Of a DNA stretch of 64,000 nt, positions 46,266-58,016 are shown in pieces (positions within the stretch are counted from its first letter, which is position 1; every line of letters starts with the position of its first letter). The notes beneath the pieces are model-generated. The model saw only the letters and a program-made list of their open reading frames with translations. It did no database searches and was not told the origin of the DNA. Origin of the DNA: Locusta migratoria (Eukaryota; Arthropoda; Insecta; Orthoptera; Acrididae); contig CM048744.1 of the NCBI GenBank assembly GCA_026315105.1, positions 660,985,676 to 661,049,675 of the forward strand. Direction: 5' to 3'. Both the position numbers and the translations under genes were made by a program.

Positions 46266-49168
46266 ATGGAGACTGTCAATGAAACTGATAGTCCCAACGA
46301 TATATGGATGGTATATTGTCATAACCTATAATGTCAGTACGAAAATTTCGAATTTAGATCTCATTTCCAGGAAACTTCTTATTTTTCAGATACGCCCATG
46401 TGAAATCTATAATGATGAATACAGCGACTGTAAAAGTATGTCAGCAAGATTTCATCAGTATTTCGTTTTCGGAAAATTTGTTGACTGCTCTCAGTGGAAG
46501 CATGATTACGAAAATTGTGTCCGCTGGAAAGACAGCAAAAATCTTAAAGCGTGTGTAAGTAGTACGTGAATTCAAAATGCCAATCCATTGTTAGTTGTTC
46601 ATATAACCCTTAAATGAAGGGACCCATCTCAAATAAAGAAAAAAATGTTTTGGACGTTGCTGTACAGTAGGTCATAAAATTTGCTAGTAATATATTTATG
46701 TGGTGTAGTTCTAGTGTGGCTGTGGTTGTTATGCTTAATATTATGCTGCTTATAATATTTACTTTAAAAAGAAAACCAGCAGGTACGAACTCTACCAGAA
46801 ATTGTTTTGCTCTCTTTGGCACGACTTTTGCGTCTTGCTCATTAAAAGTATATCTACACTACATATTCAAACAAACTGTCTTGCTGCCAAGTCTACCAGA
46901 AGAAAGGTAAATCTTGTGAAATGTAAATTTTACTTTCAATGCCATCGTTGAGAATCTCAGAACAGTAAGAAATCTTCCGAATATATTACAGATATAACTT
47001 TTACTGTTTGTGAGAAACGTGTAAGTAGGAAAGCTAACTTTTCCCTAGTACCAAAGTCGTGCTGATAAAAATGTTCTATAGTTTCTATCTTAGATATAGT
47101 GTTGAAACTGAAGTACCCTTTACCTTTCACTGATAGTACTACTGCTGTTATAATATTGCTTTGAAATGCCAATTTTGAGTTCATATTTCTGTAGGAATAC
47201 TTATTTCGAAATAAAATAATCACTGTAATTTCTCCTTTGTATATCAATACCAAAGATTCTTAGATCAAGCAGTGTCTAAAATAAGGGAAAAGCAATAACA
47301 CACTTACAGTAGATCAGTGCATGAAGCACGGCCACACACAAATAGTATTCAACATCTCAGTGCAACCCACCTATTGACTTGCTTTTGGGTGAAATGTTTA
47401 AGTTTTGTAGTCGTAATTTTGAGAAAGCACCATTTTTTTTTTTTTTAAGCATCTGCTTATGTGTCAAAAGCTGCTGCAGCTATGTAGATGTTCTATAATA
47501 TGGGACTTTCCTTCAAAACGTTTTAGGAGTTATTGCAAGTTCTTTATAAAAATAGCTGCACCAATGTAACACTTAAAATTAGCCACTGTCAGAGTCTGTA
47601 GTTAGATGTGATTGATATGGGTCCTGATCATCAGAGCCCAGAAAAAGCTTAAGGTGTGGCTTCTCTTCTTCACTTACCTCCATGTTGAAGATAATTTGCC
47701 TAGCAAATAAAATCGCTATTGTCACATGTCATCCGTATGTAGTTGAAACTTCGAAAACATGGAGCAAAAATTGGTGAATTAGTTCTTATTTTTGTTGTTG
47801 AAAAGCACGAGACTAGCATTTTATGCTAGAAACAACTTACCACCAAAGTAAAGTCCAGGTTGGAATATCAGTAATAGGTAGTAACTGCAGAGATGATCAG
47901 AGCTGCATACAGACAATTTAGAATAGATAATCGCATTCACACAACTTAAGATTTTCAGCCCCAGCCTTCACCAGAAAACATTGTGCAATTACTCGGACAT
48001 AACTCATGGAAAATAACCACTATATCTGGCTGCTCCGACACATGAATATATTTTCTGATGGAAGCTGTGGCCAAAAACTTAAGATGTGCAAATTGGACTG
48101 TTTATTCTATGTGCCTGCCTATGACAAAGTACCTAACTGTCTTCCACCTGCCTTATAAACATAAAAACTTACCAAGTCCTTAGTAGTAAAAAATACTTCA
48201 GATATGCCACTTGAAACAAGAAACTGTATGTAACATCATTGTACTTATTGTTTGTTGAAAGTCATGCTTTAAATTGTGTTGTACTGTAACTTGGCATAAG
48301 GCCTGACCTCGTGCTCTGATTATTTTTAAGTGTTCCACGGTATCACTGTATACCAAACAAAACACATTATTTAGCACCAAGTAAGTTTATTTCCTTGAAA
48401 CAACAGAGATGTTGGACCTTAATTGTAAATTAGTTTATAATGTGGCCATCATCACTTCTCAAATCAAAACTCAATGTTTCACCCAGGTGAAGTATTAAAC
48501 ACCACACAAAGAAGACAAGGCAGCAACAGATTTTGACACACACTCTAAATGAAATCGAGGAACTTGCTTATATTTTCCTGCACATCATGCAATACATCTA
48601 CCAGTGGCATAGCTAATTTCTTCTTCTTTCAGGGAGTGGGTTCTGTCCTGTTAAAGTACAAGATATTAGGATGAGCATCAGAACCAAAGATAAACTGTCT
48701 TAATTTGTACAAATGGAGTACACATTACATGTATGATTTAAAAAATCACTGATGTGATGGCTCTGCCTTTAAACACTGGGCATGGGTAATTTTTTTGTAC
48801 TAGATCTCGGTCTCAGCAGAATTTGATCAGAACTTACCATGAGTAGGATTATTAATGTTATAATTATGGATACAATCATTCTTACATTACAGGATAAATA
48901 TAGCTGAAGAATATAATAGTTTTATTGTATTTTCTCACAGGACGATCTTATAAAAAGTGAGAAGAAGCGCAGATATGAACGGCTGAAGGCACATTTTGAC
49001 AACGACGTTTGGGAGAAGAGAGATGCACCTCCAGAAGACTGGAATAAACCTCTTCCTGAATGGATGCAGAAAGAATTCAAAGACACTTATTTAGCACATA
49101 GAGCGAAGGAACTTGACGATCCGAAAGCATTCAAAGAATCACAAAGAACTTTGTGTGTTATATCGTAA
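46266..49168 (+). CDS. C22orf39: C22orf39/UPF0545-type twin CX9C protein, three exons
   Basis: Exons 46266-46310, 46390-46554 and 48941-49168 give 145 residues, near the usual length (about 140) for this family. Introns begin GT and end AG. Intron 1 is only 79 bp and intron 2 is 2386 bp; both are phase 0. The protein starts METVNETDSPNDIWM and continues IRPCEIYNDEYSDC. It has two CX9C pairs (Cys19/Cys29 and Cys48/Cys58), and ARFHQYFVFG between them. The basic C-terminus has PPEDWNKPLPEWM, matching the conserved DW-x-PLPE tail. Human C22orf39 (PANTS) acts at synapses through reticulon; the insect role is unknown. There is no signal peptide. The start lies in CCAATGG. A polyadenylation signal follows at 49241. 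Uninterrupted reading makes this a functional host gene. Confidence 0.92.
46555..48940 (+). other. Intron 2 of the C22orf39-like gene
   Basis: Donor GTGT|GTAAGT and acceptor TTTCTCACAG|G. AT-rich. No SINE, LINE or transposon was recognised in it, unlike nearly all other stretches of this length in the window. Short open frames (46698-46910 plus, 46957-47253 minus) look random. Confidence 0.75.
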
Positions 49169-49240
49169 AATTCCCGTTCACCAAATTGTTAAACTGACGA
49201 TCGCCCGTTATTCTGCTGTACAGAGTTGATGCTTACTATG

Positions 49241-49246
49241 AATAAA
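49241..49246 (+). terminator. Polyadenylation signal AATAAA
   Basis: Canonical AATAAA 73 bp after the C22orf39-like stop codon. Cleavage would be expected within the next ~30 bp. Confidence 0.8.
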
Positions 49247-49991
49247 TATCTATAGACAAAGTTGGAACTACTTGAAGCACTATTCTCTGCTTGATAACCT
49301 TTGCGAACTAAGAAATTGTTAAACCAAACCAATTTCTTTTCCACCTGCTTGCCATACAGTATGTGAGGATGAACTTAACTGCATTCCTTACTAACGTCCA
49401 TCTCACGTTATGTTTATCATTTGTATGCTGGACCCATAACGTTTTAATTTGCAATAATATAAGTGGTCAAAACATTTCTCGTGTTACGTCACTCAATAAC
49501 AAACAAAAACTTACGTCTCACAGAAGTATTCATAACACGAAACATTTGAAGGTGCTAAGGCTTGCAGGCGTACCAACAGACGATAGCAAACAGGTTTGTA
49601 GACACAATGGACTTGATTAATATAGCGATTGATCTTCAAATCTATACGGCAATAACCAAAATAGGTACTCAATTTTTTTCCCAGATTTCAGTGAGCCAGA
49701 CTAATGTTTCGCGGTAAATGACTATCGAGTTAGATTCCGACCTGCGTGTAATGTAATGTTGGCTCTATGAGTAGTGGTATAAACACTCAGAGTGTAATAC
49801 CAGTTTGAGCGAAACGATGCGTCCGTGAGGTGTTGTGTATGGTTGTTGCTGTGAAGTGAGCTATAGTGACAAGCATTAGCAGTGATGCTGGTTTGAGTTA
49901 CGAGACTTTCTGTACAATATTAACTTGGTGCAGGTTTCGAAGTTAACTGTCTTGCCGTCGTAACTCTGTTGTGGCTTTACAGTGGTATGCC
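49247..49991. other. Intergenic region with presumed promoter of the downstream gene
   Basis: About 0.7 kb between the two host genes. The last ~200 bp are likely 5' UTR of the exon at 49992. No TATA box in a clear position. The open frame 49363-49620 has no recognised similarity. Confidence 0.5.
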
Positions 49992-50161
49992 ATGGCAGAC
50001 ACCGACGATTATCTGTCTGTTTACAAAAAGTTTTTCGATGATTTCGCGGCTACGGTGAATCCAGACGACCAGTTGCCCGTTAGAGTTGCTGGATATTTTC
50101 TGCGTGAAGATGAAATTGTTGGAGAAATTGTTGACTGGACTCTACAATATCTTAATCAAAA
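49992..50161 (+). CDS. First coding exon of an unrecognised gene
   Basis: Starts at an ATG in a strong context (GCCATGG) and reads MADTDDYLSVYKKFFDDFAA, then NPDDQLPVRVAGYFLREDEI and EIVDWTLQYLNQ, for 56 codons plus two bases. It ends at a consensus donor (AAAA|GTAAGT at 50162), so the next exon must begin in phase 2. The residue pattern is acidic and helical, without signal peptide or membrane segment. An out-of-frame ATG lies 5 bases upstream at 49987. I do not recognise the family. No matching downstream exon was found before 64000, so the intron would exceed 13.8 kb. The coherent frame and good donor argue for a real gene. Confidence 0.72.
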
Positions 50162-51549
50162 GTAAGTAACCGCATATGAAATTGTTGACTTTCCCACAGT
50201 AAGTAAATTGTGATCATACAGTCAGTTGTTTTTTTATCTAAGGAATTTATGATACCTGCATTCCTATCGCAACATTCTGAAACACGGAAGTTTTATATGT
50301 TGAAATTTGGTGGGGTGTAACTTTGTTTGCATTGTCATTGATTATATTGTTTGGTTTTTTGTTGCTATATGAATTTAAGTGCTGGGTTGCAAAAGAAATA
50401 AATGCCCCGTCATGCCATTACATTGGAAAAATTGTTTATATTTGTCAGCATTGCTGCGTGCTTTTACTTCTAAAAACTGACATGTGGGCGACTGGACGAT
50501 ATTAGTGTTTGCCAACAATGGTAGTGGACGGGCTGGGTAGAATTCGGGGCAGCTGTGTTAGCTTTCGGATTTTGTTGCTTGAACTAATTACAGAACAAAG
50601 CGAAAACTTGCCACGCCTTCTTTTCGGGTTCCGATATTTGAGAAAACCTGACGGTGGTATAAGTATATTATTTGCTAATTAACTTGTGTTAGAATTATTT
50701 AATAATTAGGCTACAGAATTGGTAAAGAAGCCGCACATTGAATTATGCACGAATCTAGGTGGCATTCTTTTTTGCGGACTTTCGAAGCTATCAGCAGTGG
50801 TCTAATGGCAACGCATCGCAACCGAACGAATGCAGGAGTTTGATTACTATTTAATGCGTAGTATATTTATTGTACTATATCGAATTATGTAATAAAGGAC
50901 TTAATCCGTGCGGTTTTGAGAGGGGGTGAAAATATCTCGTGTAGTGGAAATCATACATAAACATACACTTAAAGAAACTACATAGGAATGTCGTAAATAT
51001 TCTCTTACAACCTATGTAGTCAACCGACTAGGCTAGTTTGGGAGGTGACAAATTGTTGTAAACATAGACGTTGGCACTTGCTTGAGGCATTGGACCTCAT
51101 GTTTCTGGAATAGACGTAGGGAGTTTTTTTTTTTTTATTCGTTCCAAAATTCTGTAAAACTTTGCAAAGGCCCGACCGCACTTTTCGTCTCGAAGTGTAA
51201 AGACAACACAAATGATAAGTTTCAAATGATTGCTAGTTTTTAATTAATTCATGAGGCTAAGTAAGTGGATGGATGAACTTAATTGCAATTCTATATCACT
51301 TAATTTGCGATACAATTCTGACGACATCACGTGTACGGCCCGTGTTGAAGTTTAGCCGAGAATCCTCGGATATTACTAGAAACTGTTTTTGTTTTGTTAA
51401 TTTTGAGTATCACATGGCTGTTCGCAATGAAACAATACTGAGACCATAGCGCTTATACGCTATGCTCAGACGTCTCGAAGTAATGACCATAAACGAGACA
51501 GTGCTTGGGCAGTGACGTTTAGGTAGCCTAGACACATCATCCTTTTGGC

Positions 51550-51618
<69 letters not shown>

Positions 51619-51747
51619 AGATTAGGAACTTGCTTCAAATTGTGTGGCCAAATGACCACAACGCTACTCTTATAGAAAACCAAATGAAATGACGACGCCA
51701 ATAAACTCAATTACAGCCTCGTTACAACGTTTCGATTTTCACTGCTG
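50162..51747. other. Presumed intron sequence
   Basis: No exon, ORF or repeat family recognised apart from a 63-base A homopolymer at 51552-51614, preceded by GGCGC. Open frames at 50323-50505 and 51020-51211 look random. Confidence 0.55.
51552..51614. repeat. 63-base A homopolymer
   Basis: Uninterrupted A run. No retroelement body was recognised upstream, so its origin is unclear. Confidence 0.95.
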
Positions 51748-51758
51748 ACATCCTTGAC

Positions 51759-51927
51759 GCCGGCCGCGGTGGCCGATTTTTCTGAGGCGCTCCAGTCACG
51801 GCCTGCACGGCCCCCCTCAGGCATGGATATTTGTCCCGTCCTTAGAAGTAGCTAGTTCATAAGTAGTTTGTAAGTTTAGGGACTGATGACTCCGTAGTTA
51901 AGTCCCTTGAGCTCTACAAACATTTGA
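51759..51927 (+). mobile_element. tRNA-derived SINE lacking box B
   Basis: TSD ACATCCTTGAC at 51748-51758 and 51928-51938. Collinear with the SINE at 155, but about 28 bp spanning GGTTCGAATCC are deleted, so the internal promoter is broken. Confidence 0.92.
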
Positions 51928-52404
51928 ACATCCTTGACTTGCAGTTGCGGCATTGTAGTTCCCCGGTAGGCGTGTTTTACTGCAGCTGAACTAGAACTCA
52001 TTTTCAGAAAACGCTGTTACCTTTATATGTCGTTTCTATCATAATACGTGATGGGCAAACGTGACAGCAGTTGGTTGCATTTCGAATTTCAGTTATTACA
52101 TTTACGACAGTTTAAAACTTCAATGCCTGATGGAGACGGGAACAGAGCTGTAGATATGAAAACGTCCACTTCCTTTTAACACTCTTGACATTTACATACA
52201 TACGAAGCACGATTTTTGTTTTGTAGGCATTTATAACAGAGCACTTTTGGAACTGGTTTTCTCGTATAATTAACATTAAAAACCGGAACTTCAAAATGTG
52301 TGATCACTTATTAATATTGTCATTTAGAACCTAGCTAGGCGAAAGAAGTGTTACAAAATGCTACAGTGCAGAAATATCAATTATGACAAGTTAAACGAAA
52401 ATTT

Positions 52405-53203
52405 AGCTGTGAAGGAATGCCAGGAGAAATTTGGAGAGGGAATTAAAGCCCAGAGGGAGGGAATAAAAACCTTGCAGTTTGCTGATGACATAGTAATTCT
52501 GTCAGAGACAGCAAAGTACCTGGAAGAGCAATGAAATTGAATGGAAAGTGTCTTGAAAGGAAGTTATAATATGAACATTAACAAGAGCAAAACAAAGGTA
52601 ATGGAATGTAGTGTTGGAAAATCAGGCGATGCTGAAGGAATCGGATTAGATAATGAGAGAATAAAAGTAGTAGATGACTTTTGTTATTTAGGTAGCAACA
52701 TAACTTCTGACGGCCGAAGTAAAGAAGATATAAAACGCAGACTGGCTATAGGAAGAAAAGCGTTTTTGAAGAAGCAAAATTTGTTGACATCCAATATTAG
52801 TTTAAATTGTATGGGGTGAAACGTGGACGATAAGGAGTTCAGACAAAAAGATGATATCTTTTGAAATTTGGTGCTATAGACGAATGATGAATATTAGATG
52901 GGTATATCTCGTAACTAATAAGGTGCTCAACAGAATTGGGGAGAAAAGGAGTTTCTCGCATATCCTGACTAGGAGAACGTATATGTTGGTGGGACACACT
53001 CTGAGACGTCAAGGAATCCTCAACTTACCGTTAGAGGGGTACGTGTGGGATAAAAATCGTAGAGACCGAGCGTCGAATACAGTAAGCGGATTCAAAAGGA
53101 TGTAGGTTGCCGTTCTTATTCTCAGATGGAGGCTTGTACAGGACAGGGCAGCGTGGAGAGCTGCATCATACCAGTCTGCGGCTGGGGACCACAATAATAA
53201 TAA
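52405..53203 (+). mobile_element. RTE-type LINE, 5'-truncated
   Basis: Covers the RT end (LQFADDIVILSETAKYLEEQ) to the 3' end GCTGGGGACCACAATAATAA. Frames at 52541-52819 and 52851-53105 carry NMNINKSKTKVMEC, DGRSKEDIKRRLAIGRKAF and RRMMNIRWVYLV. The YGSETW segment is damaged and several frameshifts are present. The tail is (AAT)n rather than the (CAA)n of the 21033 copy. Confidence 0.88.
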
Positions 53204-54081
53204 TTTAATGAGACTTGCTGGGCAAGGAGAGAACGTCTACAAACGCTAGAATTACAATGCCCAACTGTCCGTTCAACGCACAACGGATCAAGTATTAAAT
53301 TACAGTTGCAGTTGTGTAACGTAATGCTTTTCGTGGAGGTATTTGAGGTTCTTATCAATTTAACACTTATTCAAAGCGATTATCTGAAAATGGGCCGGGC
53401 CCGAAATGTGCGATGTCGAAAAATATGATAAAAAAAATCTATTACCTATTTCTCAGCTATTTTCCTGTATTTAACTAATTGTAGTTATTGAGAAGATTAT
53501 TATGAGACTTCAAAATAATTCAATTGTTAGCCATTTAGTTAGCACCTGTAGCGATTTCTGTGGGTAAGGCTTCATTTATACGGAAATATCTGAGTCGACT
53601 AGCGAAACTACATGTGATTCGGATGCTAGAACTATCGTCGGACCTTTGAGGTAATACAAATGCCTTTTCTTTAGTCATATTATGCAATTCCATTATCTTT
53701 ATTCCAATAATAACTTTCTGTTATTAATTTTTTGTATATATTCGAAACATGTGAGCCTTAGCCATTGGATAGAGGACACTACTTCGAATTGGGCAAGAAT
53801 GTGGACGGACCTGACTTTTTCCGAAAGAATTGCCATTGTATTTACACGGAGTATCCGGCCCCGAACATAAATGAGAATGCAGGACTGGCGTTGAAGTACA
53901 AGTTCTGTGTTAAACATATCGTCATCTTATATGACGTAGGGTGAGAAAGCAGATTGCTTAGTGTGAATAGCTATGGTAGAGAAGGATGAAGGATTTTCTC
54001 CAGTATTGGAAGAATAACTCACTTCAAGCGCGCTATACAAGCCTAAATGGGTAATTTGTCGGACGCGATTCCACCTGTCAG
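53204..54081. other. Unassigned presumed-intron sequence
   Basis: No recognised gene. The phrase at 53760-53870 (CCATTGGATAGAGGACAC onward) has the look of an old interspersed repeat, but its family is unknown. Confidence 0.45.
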
Positions 54082-54093
54082 CTTTGACCCGTG

Positions 54094-54238
54094 CCGTGGA
54101 GGTTCGAGTCCTCCCTGGGGCATGGGTGTGTGTGTTTGTCCTTAGGTTAGTTTACCTAGGTTTAAGTAGTTTGTAAGCTAGAGGCTGATGACCACGCAGT
54201 TTGGTCCGATAGATTTACAAACATTTGAACATTTTGAC
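54094..54238 (+). mobile_element. 5'-truncated SINE of the main family
   Basis: Begins just before box B (GGTTCGAGTCC) and ends TACAAACATTTGAACATTTTG. TSD CTTTGACCCGTG at 54082-54093 and 54239-54250. Confidence 0.9.
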
Positions 54239-54250
54239 CTTTGACCCGTG

Positions 54251-55497
54251 ATGTCGTATCAGCGCGGTAGTCTTGATGTGCTTGCGTGTTTGTAGAAGGC
54301 GTAGTAATTACGTGGTGGCTGAGTTAAAGACGATAGTTTGTTTACAAACAGAACATATAGATTAATATTTCGTTTAAAAATGATCTGTAGCTTCACTCTG
54401 ATGGTAAGGTATAGGTTAGAGAGGTGTTTTTTTTTTTATGTCATGTGAGCCCCTAAGGCGCTAATATTTGGGCTGAGACCTGTGATCGATAGTACATTCT
54501 GTTGTCTGCAATTTACGTGGATATCTACAGATTATTTATTATATACAACACATAAGTATTAAGATATTCCGTATACGGATTTTCTGACATGTTGATGACG
54601 TCATGGGCCAAAGCAGACATGTGGAATCGCGTCTTAAAATATTACCGCCTAAAAATATGCGCTGTATCATAATCATTTTCTCCTCGTTTCTCCAAAAATT
54701 CATTGATGTCAACCTTCTAAGAACGATTTCCGAAATTTCGAAATGCGTTGTTGGATTCGGTACTCGAGTCTTACGATTATTGACTCTTATCCGAAACTGA
54801 ATTCGCCTTTAATTGCAAGACACTTCTTAGTGGGTCAATTTGAAACAGGCGATAGTGACTCGGGGACCGATTATATTGAGACAGGGAAGCAAAGCTAGAA
54901 AACGCATGTAACAACGTATCCCATAGTAATCATTCAAAACGTCTTGCGTCAGTCTCAGTGCATGTCTGGAGTGACGACAAATCCCACGCCACCTCGTCGG
55001 CGGCCACCAGGAACGATTCTTCGTTGACGCGTGGTCGGGTAATGTCCATAAACGTCTAATCATGATATGTGAACATGACTACATCTATACAAATGGATGT
55101 GTGATTGTCCATAGATAGACTCCTAGACTTCTGGGTCGACTTTGATGAAATCGTAAGGAAATCTGCAGATCAGCCCCGCGGGTGATCCTGTGAAGTTTGG
55201 TAGGATTGGATGTAGATATTTATTAACGTGCACGTAAAAGTTTCGGTCTGGTACTTGGAACCACAGTTGCGACCCTAGTGCAGAAAAAGCCAACCGTTTC
55301 ATACAACTACATAATTACTCTGCAAATCACAGTTAAGTTCAAGGCAGAGGGTTCATCGAACCACTTTTAAGATGTTCTCTACTTTTCCATTCTCTAATAG
55401 CGCACGGGAAAAATGAACGCCTGAAACTTTCCGTTTTACATCTGATTTATTTTATTATGATGATCTTGTCTCCCTATGTAGGTGGGTGCTAAAAAAA
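54251..55497. other. Unassigned presumed-intron sequence
   Basis: No credible exon or repeat family. A short T-run is at 54426-54437. Confidence 0.5.
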
Positions 55498-55694
55498 GCC
55501 GGCCGCAGTGGTCGAGCTGTCTGCGGCGCGACAGTCACGTTCAGGCGGCCACTACGGTCGGAGGTTCGAATCCCCCTCGAGTATGGATATTTGTGCCGTC
55601 CTTAGTATTAGCTAGTTCATAAGTAGTTTGTAAATTTAGGGACTGATGACCCCGTAGTTAAGTCCCATAAGCTCTACAAACATTTGAACATTTT
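55498..55694 (+). mobile_element. tRNA-derived SINE, full length
   Basis: Head GCCGGCCGCAGTGG, box B GGTTCGAATCC, end CATTTGAACATTTT. Imperfect TSD TGCTAA(A/C)AAA on both sides (about 55488 and 55695). Confidence 0.9.
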
Positions 55695-55917
55695 TGCTAA
55701 CAAAATATGTTCGCAATCGGGGAGGAAGTTGGTGAAAGGAATTTCGCAAATAGGTCTCGCAGCAACGAATAGCGCCTTTCTTTTAATGATTTCCACCCCA
55801 ACTCCTTGACACCCTCTCCCATATATCGCGATAATACAAAACTAGCTGCCTTTCTTCGAACGTTATCTCCATCCTCCATCAGTCACACTTGGCGGGGATC
55901 CCACATTCGGAGCAATA

Positions 55918-56896
55918 CCGTATTTTATCGCGTAATTCCCCCCGCCCTTTTTTTAGAAAAATTTTCTTGAAAATACTAGGGAGGGAATTATGCGAGTAGT
56001 TATTCAGAAAGAAAGAAAAACTATGTATTAGGCAGGAAAAGTTACCGGTATACGGCAAATTGTGAAAAAATGGTACCTACAGCGCGTTTAAAATTAGTTG
56101 TGACTTTTGACATGTCGATGCGGAGCGAGTGGAGGGTTCGCATAGTTTCCAGCGTATGCTGATCGCGCCGGCAACATCTAACGCCACGCTGGCGGCTGGA
56201 AACATTCTTGTCGGTAGGACACAACAATGCAGGATAGAGAACGCAAAGGGCCACCGCGCGACACCACTTGCTACTGTTTACACACGCTTTGGCAACAGCA
56301 GTGCCTCACAAGCCGAGCCGGTGGCGGCTGGAGTGTAAAAAGGCGGCTCATTATAGCTGTTACCTGTGCAACAGCGTCTCCTTCACCCCGACAAGCCAAA
56401 CGTCAGAAGTCGCAATTAATGTTAAACTTACTGTAGCGGTATTTATTTTCTCAACACAAGGCCCACGGAAAGATCTGGAGCTTGCCTTTGCAGCCACGAG
56501 TTTATCTTTTTGTCTCCGCCAATACCATATTGAATTAGGATCGACGGCGAAATGCCTTCCTGCAGCTTTTACTTCGTTTCTATCGGCGTAAGGTAACACA
56601 TTTAGTTTAAATTTTGCAGTGTAGTATGAATATTTCGCCATTAAGACGACTTTTAGCAAACTGACCTACAAATATGTCTGCGGCTTAACGTTTCAAATTT
56701 AAGGTATGTTGTGACCATGGAAATATTCGTTCGTGACAGTACCGCTGCGTCCATTGTCAAGTTATTTGAAGGCCGCTCCTGTTAGAACGAACCAGGAGAG
56801 GGAATTATGCGCGTTATTTATAAAATAATTTTTTAATTATGAAAAATCGTAGAGGAGGGGAATATGCGAGGGGGGAGCTTATGCGATAAAATACGG
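55918..56896 (-). mobile_element. Pogo/Tigger-like DNA transposon
   Basis: 979 bp with inverted ends CCGTATTTTATCGC, flanked by TA at 55916-55917 and 56897-56898. A second inverted motif (GGGAATTATGCG against CGCGTAATTCCC) lies inside the ends. It holds only the N-terminal part of a transposase (56360-56659) and so cannot mobilise itself. Confidence 0.87.
56360..56659 (-). pseudogene. Pogo-like transposase N-terminal DNA-binding fragment
   Basis: 99 codons reading YYTAKFKLNVLPYADRNEVK, AAGRHFAVDPNSIWYWRRQK and ASSRSFRGP. This matches the psq/CENP-B-type helix-turn-helix at the start of pogo/Tigger transposases (pattern FKL-x2-V-x2-A, AAGR-F-V, W-R-x-K). The DDE catalytic domain is absent. 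Confidence 0.82.
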
Positions 56897-56919
56897 TACT
56901 CCAAATTAGGACGCACATC

Positions 56920-58016
56920 CTTTAATAGGGAATGTTTACTACTGTAAGGCATCAGCATCTGAAGCAAAAAGACTTCAGAGCATGCAGATACCCTCGTGCT
57001 TCCGACGGGTTTGAAAGGGGTCAAATTGTGCTCTTCCGATTGGCGGGATAGTGCTTTCGGAGAACTGTCACACAATTTGGACGTGATGCGTCAGTTGTGC
57101 AACGATGCTGGTTGCAAATGGTCACGTGAACATTGTCATTCCCGTAGACGAAGTTCTAGACGTCCGCGAAGATGGTCGTATTGTAAGAGCAGCAATGCCA
57201 GATGGTATAGCTACTACAGCACAGATCAGGGGGTGACGTGTCGGCACGAACTGTTGCAACCGGCTACTAGCAGTGGGATGCGAACACGCACACCTCTGGC
57301 CAGTCTTCCACTCACGCCGCGGCATCGACTGGTGCCGTCAGAGGATCACTTACAGGATGGAATGGAGGGCCGTGGTCTTCAGCGATGAAAGCAGATGCTG
57401 CGTGTGTTCGATATACACTTGGAGAGGGCTGTCTCGTAGAGTGCATTCAAATGTTCAAATGTTTGTTAAGCTTATGGGACTTAACTACGGGGTCATCAGT
57501 CCCTAAACTTACAAACTACTTATGAACTACTTACGAACTAGGACGGCACAAATATCCATGCCCGAGGGGGGATTCGAACCCCCGACCGTAGTGGCCGTGC
57601 TGACCGTGACTGGAGCGCCTGTCACCTCGGCCACCGCGGCCGGCAGAGTGCATTCGTCCAAGCACACTGGGCCCATTCCAGGCCTTATCGTTTGGGGCGC
57701 TGTACTCTGCAACTCTCTATTACGTCTGGTGCCTGTGGAGGAGACGCTGACCAGCGCTCGGTACGTGCAGAATGTTGTAAGACACTTTGCCATTGTTGAA
57801 CAGGAAGTGATGTGTTGTTCCAACAGAATAATGCTCGCCCATACACTCCGTGTGAAATTCAACTTGCTCTGCAATACGGGCCACAACTTCCCTGTCCAAC
57901 ACGATCTCCTGACTTGTCTGCAACCGAGCGCGTGGTTGATATGATGGGACGGCAACCGGCACGTTCGACACGTCAACCCACAACTCTTATAGAATTACGT
58001 TGAGTAGGTGTGGAGT
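56920..58016 (+). pseudogene. Tc1-like transposase relic, split by a SINE
   Basis: Plus-strand reading in shifting frames: GFERGQIVLFRLAG (HTH 1, ~57010), PLASLPLTPRHR (~57293), WRAVVFSDESRC (first Asp, ~57380), then, after the SINE at 57449-57644, FVQAHWAHSRPYRLGR- and ARYVQNVVRHF-like segments, and LFQQNNARPYTP (~57815), in which the second catalytic Asp has become Asn. SATERVVDMMGRQPAR, near 57950, supplies the Glu position. Terminal repeats were not resolved. Confidence 0.83.
57449..57644 (-). mobile_element. tRNA-derived SINE inserted in the Tc1 relic
   Basis: Minus strand: GCCGGCCGCGGTGGCCGAGG head, box B GGTTCGAATCC, tail ending CATTTGAACATTTG. TSD AGAGTGCATTC at 57438-57448 and 57645-57655. 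Confidence 0.95.
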
